From: Lichenicoccus sp964242335
GTDB taxonomy: Bacteria; Pseudomonadota; Alphaproteobacteria; Acetobacterales; Acetobacteraceae
Assembly (NCBI GenBank): GCA_964242335.1
Contig: CAXTAY010000026.1
Coordinates: forward strand, 1-54,129
Direction of reading: 5' to 3'
Length of the DNA: 54,129 nt
The notes beneath the pieces are model-generated. The model was not told the DNA's origin, searched no databases, and saw only the letters and a program-made list of their open reading frames with translations. Shown here in pieces: positions 49,041-54,129 of the stretch. Positions within the stretch are counted from its first letter, which is position 1; every line of letters begins with the position of its first letter. The position numbers were made by a program, and so were the translations under genes.

Positions 49041-49613
49041 ATGCACAGGCCCGGACGTCAGTCTCCCGCCCTGCGCCAGGGCCGCCGCCGGCGCGCCGGC
49101 CAGCTCAGCGTGGGCGCGATGGCGGTGGCCGGCCTGCTCTACCTGGCGTCGCCCTTCGCCACGCTCTGGAGCATGGGTGTCGCGCTGCAGAGGCACGATG
49201 ACGCGGCACTTTGCGCCTCGCTCGACTGGAAGCTGGTGCGCAGCGGCCTCAAGGACTCGCTCGGGCTGCGCGCGCCGGTGCAGCGGGTCAGCCAGCAGGA
49301 CGATCTGCCCGGCTTCGGCGAGTCCTTCGCCGTCGGCGTGGCCTCCGGCATGATCGACGACGACATCACCCCCGAGCGGCTGGACGCGATGCTGAGCGCT
49401 CCGGCGATGCAGGGTCACGGCGCCGCCGGGCTGCCGCACGGGTTCTTCGTCTCTCCCGCGCGCTTCCAGGCCGAGATCCGCATCAAGGGCGAGGCGCCAA
49501 TCGAGATCAGCATGCGGATCGAGAAGTGGCGCTGGAAGATCACCCGCATCCGGCTGCCCGAGGACATGCTCACCCCGCCGGCCGCCACGCACCTGGCGAG
49601 TGCCAGGAGCTGA
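49041..49613 (+). CDS. DUF2939-family protein
   Basis: A 190-residue protein with an N-terminal hydrophobic segment (AMAVAGLLYLASPFATLW) and the DUF2939 pattern of a conserved LDWKLVRSGLKDSLGL. Function unknown. The ATG at 49041 follows an AGGAG site by about 10 bases. It is transcribed away from the ThiF/MoeB gene and towards the AGE epimerase gene, with no operon partner. Confidence 0.75.
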   Translation: MHRPGRQSPALRQGRRRRAGQLSVGAMAVAGLLYLASPFATLWSMGVALQRHDDAALCASLDWKLVRSGLKDSLGLRAPVQRVSQQDDLPGFGESFAVGVASGMIDDDITPERLDAMLSAPAMQGHGAAGLPHGFFVSPARFQAEIRIKGEAPIEISMRIEKWRWKITRIRLPEDMLTPPAATHLASARS

Positions 49614-49626
49614 CGCGAGGCCGGCC

Positions 49627-50817
49627 TCAGCCCTCCGCGACGCGCAACAGATCCTCGAACGCCACCACCAGGTGATAGAGCGTGCTTGCCGGCACCACGT
49701 CCGCCCGCGGTTCCCCGTTCGCATCGAACTGGTCGATCCACAATCCGGGGACCTGCGTCGCCAGGTAGCTGTCCAGCAGCATGTCGGTCACCCGGGCCGC
49801 CTCGCCGTAGGCGCCGTTGGCCAGGTGCGCCTTGATCAGCTCGGTCTGCGGCCAGGTGCGTCGGGTCTGGCGCAGCGGGCGTCCGGACTTGCTGCACTCG
49901 TCGATGGCGAAGCCGCTGGCGCCGATGCCGTGACGCAGCCCGAATTCGTACAGCGTGCGGGCCTGGAAGCGGTAGTTCCGGCCGCCGGCATCGGCGAGGC
50001 GGTGCAGCAGCCATGACCACTCGAAATGATGGCCGGGCTCCACCGACTCGCCGCTCTGGCCACGGGCCAGCACCAGGTCGCGGGTGAAGTATTCGCCCAG
50101 CGTGCCCGCGGCGTGGTCGAAGAAGCGGCTCTCGAACAGGGCCGCGATCCGCTCGGCCCGCTCCAGCCAGTGCCGTCCGGGCACGCCCAGCTCGGAGCCG
50201 ACCTCATGCAGGGCGAGCATCGACTCCATCAGGTGCATGTGCGGGTTGGAGCGCCGCGGCAGCGAGGCGGGCAGGCCCTCCAGGTAGCCGCCCGCCTTCG
50301 GGTCGGCGATGCTGGCGTCGAGGAAGGCCATCGTGCGCTCGGCCAGCACTCCGGCATGCGTAAAGCCCATGCGGCGCGCCGCCGCCAGGCCGAACAGCAC
50401 GAAGGCCTGGTCGTAGGTGTCGCGAAGGGTGTCGAGCGGCTCGCCGTCCGGCGTCAGCATGTGGATCCAGCCCGGCTTGCCGTCGGGGCCCCAGCAGCGG
50501 GCCTCGATGGTCGGAAGCGCGCGAGCGATCGCATCGCGCGCCGCCTCATGGCCGGCGGCGAGGGCGCGCGCGAAGGCGAAGAGCTGGCGCCCCTGCACGC
50601 GGGTGCGGCGACAGGCGGTGAGGTCCGGCCGCCCGGCGAAATCGAGCTGCTCGAAGAACAGACCGTCGCGGTCGAGGCCGCGCGCGATCCAGAGCGGCCA
50701 GGCGGCCTCGTTCAGCCAGCGCCGGACCCTGAGCGCGGTGGCGCGCAACGCGTCCTCTGGCCTCGCACCTGATCCGACGGTCGGGCCGCGCGCCGCGTCC
50801 CCTCGCTCGATCCTCAT
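49627..50817 (-). CDS. AGE-family epimerase/isomerase (N-acylglucosamine 2-epimerase-like)
   Basis: A 396-residue alpha/alpha-barrel sugar isomerase. Family features are RTRVQGRQLFAFARAL, DTYDQAFVLFGLA, NPHMHLMESMLALHE, and the closing EPGHHFEWSWLLHRLAD with conserved histidines, then RRTWPQTELIKAHL. Such enzymes epimerise N-acylglucosamine or isomerise mannose/cellobiose. The exact sugar is uncertain. The start ATG is at 50817; the gene is divergent from the radical SAM gene, sharing 170 bases. Confidence 0.88.
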   Translation of the reverse strand: MRIERGDAARGPTVGSGARPEDALRATALRVRRWLNEAAWPLWIARGLDRDGLFFEQLDFAGRPDLTACRRTRVQGRQLFAFARALAAGHEAARDAIARALPTIEARCWGPDGKPGWIHMLTPDGEPLDTLRDTYDQAFVLFGLAAARRMGFTHAGVLAERTMAFLDASIADPKAGGYLEGLPASLPRRSNPHMHLMESMLALHEVGSELGVPGRHWLERAERIAALFESRFFDHAAGTLGEYFTRDLVLARGQSGESVEPGHHFEWSWLLHRLADAGGRNYRFQARTLYEFGLRHGIGASGFAIDECSKSGRPLRQTRRTWPQTELIKAHLANGAYGEAARVTDMLLDSYLATQVPGLWIDQFDANGEPRADVVPASTLYHLVVAFEDLLRVAEG

Positions 50818-50964
50818 TTCCGCCCCCGGCCTGAAGGAGATCGCTTGGATCCCGGAATGTTATCCCTATTGCACCAGCCGGTCGCGAACTGTCGAGACCG
50901 CGGGCGTTTATCCCAGCGGAGGTGCGCGGCCGATCGCTTCGTCGCAAAGCGGTTGCGCATTCCA

Positions 50965-50979
50965 GAACAATACCGGAAC
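50965..50979 (+). promoter_or_regulatory. LexA/SOS box (GAAC-N7-GAAC) ahead of the radical SAM-UdgX operon
   Basis: GAAC at 50965-50968 and GAAC at 50976-50979 are separated by exactly seven bases (AATACCG). This is the complementary reading of the alphaproteobacterial LexA site GTTC-N7-GTTC. It ends 8 bases before the GTG start of the radical SAM gene at 50988, so LexA binding there would block transcription or its start. Confidence 0.7.
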
Positions 50980-50987
50980 ATGGACGC

Positions 50988-52217
50988 GTGGACCTTCTCA
51001 AGAAGCTCGAGATCCTGGCGGACGCCGCCAAGTACGACGCGTCCTGCGCGTCGAGCGGAACCGCCAGGCGCGACAGCCTGGGCGAGACAAAGGGGGTCGG
51101 CTCGACCGAGGGGATGGGCATCTGCCACGCCTATGCGCCGGACGGGCGCTGCATCTCGCTGCTCAAGATCCTGCTGACCAACTCCTGCCTCTACGAGTGC
51201 GCCTACTGCATCAACCGCGCCTCCTCCAACGTGCGCCGGGCACGCTTCACCGTCGACGAGGTGGTGCAGCTGACGCTGGGCTTCTACCGGCGCAACTGCA
51301 TCGAGGGGTTGTTCCTGTCGTCGGGGATCATCCGCTCGCCAGACTACACGATGGAGCAGGTGATCGGGGTGGCGCGCACGCTGCGCGAGCAGCACGGCTT
51401 TCGCGGCTACATCCACCTCAAGACGATCCCCGACGCCGACCCGCTGCTGCTGGAGGAGGCCGGCCGCTGGGCCGACCGGCTGTCGATCAACGTCGAGCTG
51501 CCGACGGAGCAGGCGCTGAGCGACTTCGCCCCCGAGAAGGACATGGGCGGCATACGCCGCTCGATGGGACGCATCCGGCTCGGCATCGACGCCGCGCGGG
51601 AGAAGACCCGGCCGGGACGAGCGAGGCCCGCCCGCTTCGCGCCGGCCGGGCAGTCGACGCAGATGATCGTCGGGGCGGACGCGAGTTCCGATCGCACCAT
51701 CCTGCGGGCCAGCACCAACCTCTATGGCGCCTACGGGCTGCGCCGGGTGTACTACTCGGCGTTCTCGCCGATCCCGGACGCCTCGGCGGTGCTGCCGGCG
51801 CGCCCGGCGCCGCTGCTGCGCGAGCACCGGCTGTATCAGGCGGACTGGCTGCTGCGCTTCTACGGCTTCGGCGTGGAGGAGCTGACCACCGACCAGGCCG
51901 GCAACCTCGACCTGGAGCGCGATCCCAAGCTCGCCTGGGCGCTGCTGCACCGGGAGATGTTCCCGGTCGACGTCAACCTCGCCGACCGCGAGGCCCTGCT
52001 GCGGGTACCGGGGCTGGGCGTGAAGTCGGTGGACCGTATCCTCGGCGCGCGACGGCACCGCCGCCTGCGCATGGACGACCTGGCCCGGCTGCGCCTGTCG
52101 CTGGCGGCGATCGGCCCCTTCATCGTCGCCGCCGACCATACGCCGCGCGCCGAACTCGACAGCGCCCGGCTGGCGGGGCGGCTGAGCAGGAAACCGACGC
52201 AGCTTTCCCTGCTTTGA
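50988..52217 (+). CDS. Putative DNA-modification/repair radical SAM protein with C-terminal HhH
   Basis: A 409-residue iron-sulfur protein. The radical SAM cluster ligands are C67-x3-C71-x2-C74 (in NSCLYECAYCINR). The opening VDLLKKLEILADAAKYDASCASSG and EGMGICHAYAPDG are typical of the 'putative DNA modification/repair radical SAM protein' family. The C-terminal part has a helix-hairpin-helix (EALLRVPGLGVKSVDRIL), implying DNA binding. The start is the GTG at 50988, where the family sequence begins; a longer frame adds a stretch without homology and would place the LexA box inside the gene. It forms an operon with the UdgX fusion 6 bases downstream. Confidence 0.92.
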   Translation: MDLLKKLEILADAAKYDASCASSGTARRDSLGETKGVGSTEGMGICHAYAPDGRCISLLKILLTNSCLYECAYCINRASSNVRRARFTVDEVVQLTLGFYRRNCIEGLFLSSGIIRSPDYTMEQVIGVARTLREQHGFRGYIHLKTIPDADPLLLEEAGRWADRLSINVELPTEQALSDFAPEKDMGGIRRSMGRIRLGIDAAREKTRPGRARPARFAPAGQSTQMIVGADASSDRTILRASTNLYGAYGLRRVYYSAFSPIPDASAVLPARPAPLLREHRLYQADWLLRFYGFGVEELTTDQAGNLDLERDPKLAWALLHREMFPVDVNLADREALLRVPGLGVKSVDRILGARRHRRLRMDDLARLRLSLAAIGPFIVAADHTPRAELDSARLAGRLSRKPTQLSLL

Positions 52218-52223
52218 CAGCGG

Positions 52224-53681
52224 ATGCAGAGCATCGCGCTGGCGCACCAGGTCGATTTCGAGGGTTGGCGCACCGCCGCGCGCCGCCTGGCCACCGATAA
52301 CGTCGCGCCCGACTCGGTGCTGTGGTCGGTCGGCGCACCGGACGACCTGTTCTCCGCCGACGCAGCACCGCCCGATCCGGCCGCGGCACCCGCGCCGGCC
52401 TTCTCGGTGCCGCGGCCGCTGGTCGAGCTGGCGCAGACGGTGATCCAGGCCCACGACCCGGAGCGCTTCGCGCTGCTCTACGCCCTGATCTGGCGGGTGC
52501 GGCAGGGCGAGCGGACGATCGTGCAGGACGTGACCGACCCGATGGTGACGCGGGCGCGGCAGCTGGCCCAGTCGGTGCGACGCGACACCCACAAGATGCG
52601 CGCCTTCGTGCGTTTCCGCGCGGTGACGATGCAGGACGAGACGCGCTACGTCGCCTGGTTCGAGCCGGAACACTTCATCGTCGAGGCCAACGCGGATTTC
52701 TTCATCCGCCGCTTCGCCACCATGGTGTTCTCGATCCTGACCCCGTATCGCAGCCTGCACTGGACCGGCCGGGAGTGCGAGTTCGGCCCGGGTGCGGAGC
52801 GCTCCGAGGTGCCGGACGACGATGCGCTGGAGCGCTATTGGCGCGCCTATTTCAGCGCGATCTTCAACCCCGCGCGGCTGAAGGTCTCCGCCATGACCTC
52901 GGAGATGCCGCGCAAATATTGGCGCAACCTGCCCGAGGCCGCCGCCATCCCGGAACTGGTGCGCAGCGCCGCCGGACGGACGCAAACCATGCTGGAGCAG
53001 AACACCATGCCCGTGACCACACCGGCGGCGGCCCGGCCGGCGCCGCAGGCAGCCCCGATCGGCAGCGAGCTGCGCCACGCGATCCCCGAGGCGGGCTCAA
53101 TGCAGGCGCTGCGGCAGGAGGCGGCCGGCTGCCGCCGCTGCCCGCTCTGGGAACCGGCGACGCAGACGGTGTTCGGCGAGGGACCGTCCGACGCGCGCAT
53201 GATGATGGTCGGCGAGCAGCCTGGCGACCAGGAGGACCTGGCCGGCCGTCCGTTCGTGGGTCCCGCCGGCCAGATGCTCGACCGCGCCATCCTCGAGGCC
53301 GGCATCGACCGGCAGATCGTCTACGTGACCAATGCGGTCAAGCACTTCAAGTTCGAGGCGCGCGGCAAGCGGCGCATCCACCAGAAGCCCGACCAGACCG
53401 AGGTCGTCGCCTGTGCCGGATGGCTCAGCGAGGAGCGACGTATCGTCGCACCGGCGCTGCTGGTGATGCTGGGCGTGACCGCGGCGCGCGCCGTGCTCGG
53501 GCGCCCGGTGACCATCTCGCGCGAGCGCGGCCGGCCGATCGCGCTCGACGGCAACCAGCAGGGACTGGTCACGGTGCACCCCTCCTACCTGCTGCGGCTG
53601 CCCGACGAGGACGCCAAGCGCCGCGAATACGCCGCCTTCGTGGCGGACCTGAAACAGGCGCGGTCGCTGCTGGAAGCCTGA
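52224..53681 (+). CDS. udgX: UdgX-family uracil-DNA-binding protein fused to DUF4130-type domain
   Basis: A 485-residue fusion. Residues about 1-250 match the putative DNA-metabolism protein family (DUF4130; TLYRSLHWTGRECEFGPG-like segment near residue 180). Residues about 285-485 are a family-4/UdgX uracil-DNA glycosylase fold: GEQPGDQEDLAGRPFVGPAG (motif A region) and K382-R383-R384-I385-H386 in the KRRIH loop, the hallmark of UdgX, whose histidine forms a covalent bond with the uracil-bearing site. The closing HPSYLLRL is also present. It lies 6 bases after the radical SAM gene, behind a LexA box, so it is very likely SOS-regulated. Confidence 0.93.
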   Translation: MQSIALAHQVDFEGWRTAARRLATDNVAPDSVLWSVGAPDDLFSADAAPPDPAAAPAPAFSVPRPLVELAQTVIQAHDPERFALLYALIWRVRQGERTIVQDVTDPMVTRARQLAQSVRRDTHKMRAFVRFRAVTMQDETRYVAWFEPEHFIVEANADFFIRRFATMVFSILTPYRSLHWTGRECEFGPGAERSEVPDDDALERYWRAYFSAIFNPARLKVSAMTSEMPRKYWRNLPEAAAIPELVRSAAGRTQTMLEQNTMPVTTPAAARPAPQAAPIGSELRHAIPEAGSMQALRQEAAGCRRCPLWEPATQTVFGEGPSDARMMMVGEQPGDQEDLAGRPFVGPAGQMLDRAILEAGIDRQIVYVTNAVKHFKFEARGKRRIHQKPDQTEVVACAGWLSEERRIVAPALLVMLGVTAARAVLGRPVTISRERGRPIALDGNQQGLVTVHPSYLLRLPDEDAKRREYAAFVADLKQARSLLEA

Positions 53682-53776
53682 CCAAGCGGATAACGCAATG
53701 TTCTTGACCGGCCCGGCACTTTCCTCCACATGGACCCGCTAGCGCGGCCGCCCACGGGTCGCCCGGAAGGATCAGC

Positions 53777-54129
53777 ATGCGCGACAAGGGCGATTTCCTG
53801 TTCACCTCGGAGTCGGTGTCCGAGGGACACCCGGACAAGGTCGCGGACCGGATCAGCGACACCGTCCTCGACACCTACCTGCGTGCCGATCCGGAGGCGC
53901 GCGTCGCCTGCGAGACCCTCGTCACCACCAACCGGATCGTGCTGGCCGGCGAGGTGCGCGGCGCCGACACGGTGACCGGCGAGGACCTGGAACACGCGGT
54001 ACGCGACGCGGTGCACGACATCGGCTACGACCAGAAGGGCTTCTCCTGGCGCGCCGCCGAGTTCCACAACTACCTGCACGCGCAGTCGGCCGACATCGCG
54101 GTGGGCGTCGACAGCGCCGGCAACAAGGA
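53777..54129 (+). CDS. metK: S-adenosylmethionine synthetase (5' part only)
   Basis: The first 117 codons are present; the rest is beyond the right edge. MetK makes S-adenosylmethionine from methionine and ATP. The N-terminal signature FLFTSESVSEGHPDKVADRI and the strand VACETLVTTNRIVLAGEV are unmistakable, as is GYDQKGFSW. The ATG has AAGGA 8 bases upstream. The 95-base gap to udgX contains a TTGACC at 53704-53709 with only a poor -10 at the right distance, so a promoter is likely there but not proven. No recognisable SAM-riboswitch structure was seen. Confidence 0.96.
   Translation, partial: MRDKGDFLFTSESVSEGHPDKVADRISDTVLDTYLRADPEARVACETLVTTNRIVLAGEVRGADTVTGEDLEHAVRDAVHDIGYDQKGFSWRAAEFHNYLHAQSADIAVGVDSAGNK

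Noticed and set aside
53682..53776. A SAM-type riboswitch upstream of metK.
   Set aside because: The 95-base gap has no arrangement of stems that I can match to a SAM or SAM/SAH riboswitch; a covariance-model search would decide.

Overview
This is a high-GC window that looks like an alphaproteobacterium, most likely of the Acetobacteraceae/Rhodospirillales type. This is an inference from several things: a rimP-nusA pair at the left edge and metK at the right edge, tightly overlapping (ATGA/GTGA) operons, an alphaproteobacterial-type LexA box (GAAC-N7-GAAC), and a catabolic gene content dominated by ABC importers and periplasmic or cytosolic dehydrogenases. No rRNA, tRNA, CRISPR array or intact insertion sequence was seen. 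No gene-free stretch is longer than about 240 bases.

Layout. (a) 1-1012: 5' part of nusA and complete rimP, minus strand, preceded by an intrinsic terminator. (b) 1157-3435: polar amino-acid ABC importer with a fused binding protein-permease. (c) 3596-4972: exported PAP2-type acid phosphatase. (d) 5073-12330: a divergent oxygenase/import locus. It holds one NtaA/SnaA/DszA-type FMN monooxygenase on minus, and on plus a five-gene operon: a monooxygenase fused to a 2-oxoglutarate/Fe(II) dioxygenase, then binding protein, ATPase and two permeases of the taurine/sulfonate class. A good sigma-54 promoter match and a tandem repeat lie in front of it. (e) 12573-16816: TonB-dependent receptor plus GNAT on minus, facing an NTF2-like protein and an XRE-cupin regulator. 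This block contains the most AT-rich patch of the window. (f) 16994-22906: a sugar-type (CUT2) ABC importer behind a GMC/gluconate-dehydrogenase-type FAD enzyme, whose small subunit is fused to an alpha/beta hydrolase. (g) 23003-26265: LysR regulator divergent from a YeiH-type anion exporter and a sulfite-oxidase-like molybdoenzyme. (h) 26302-33244: AsmA-like protein, exported prolyl oligopeptidase, DUF3224 protein, cytochrome c-PQQ-type sugar dehydrogenase, DCC thiol protein. (i) 33274-41824: a second CUT2 importer, an M20 amidohydrolase and a PaoABC-type molybdenum aldehyde oxidoreductase, all on minus in one probable operon. (j) 41937-50817: methyltransferase, aldo/keto reductase with divergent TetR, pyruvate kinase, SH3 protein, DsrE and ThiF/MoeB pair, DUF2939 protein, AGE epimerase. 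(k) 50965-53681: a LexA-boxed two-gene DNA-repair operon (radical SAM-HhH protein and a UdgX fusion). (l) 53777-end: metK, truncated by the window.

How the genes work together. The window reads as an accessory scavenging block between two housekeeping anchors (rimP-nusA and metK) that are usually neighbours in alphaproteobacteria. Two parts could form an organosulfur route: oxygenases plus a sulfonate-type importer release sulfite, and the LysR-YeiH-sulfite oxidase module would dispose of it. Two others pair a CUT2 importer with an oxidoreductase set. The most unusual items are two gene fusions (FMN monooxygenase-2OG dioxygenase; alpha/beta hydrolase-gluconate dehydrogenase subunit 3), the sigma-54 promoter, and the SOS-boxed radical SAM/UdgX operon.
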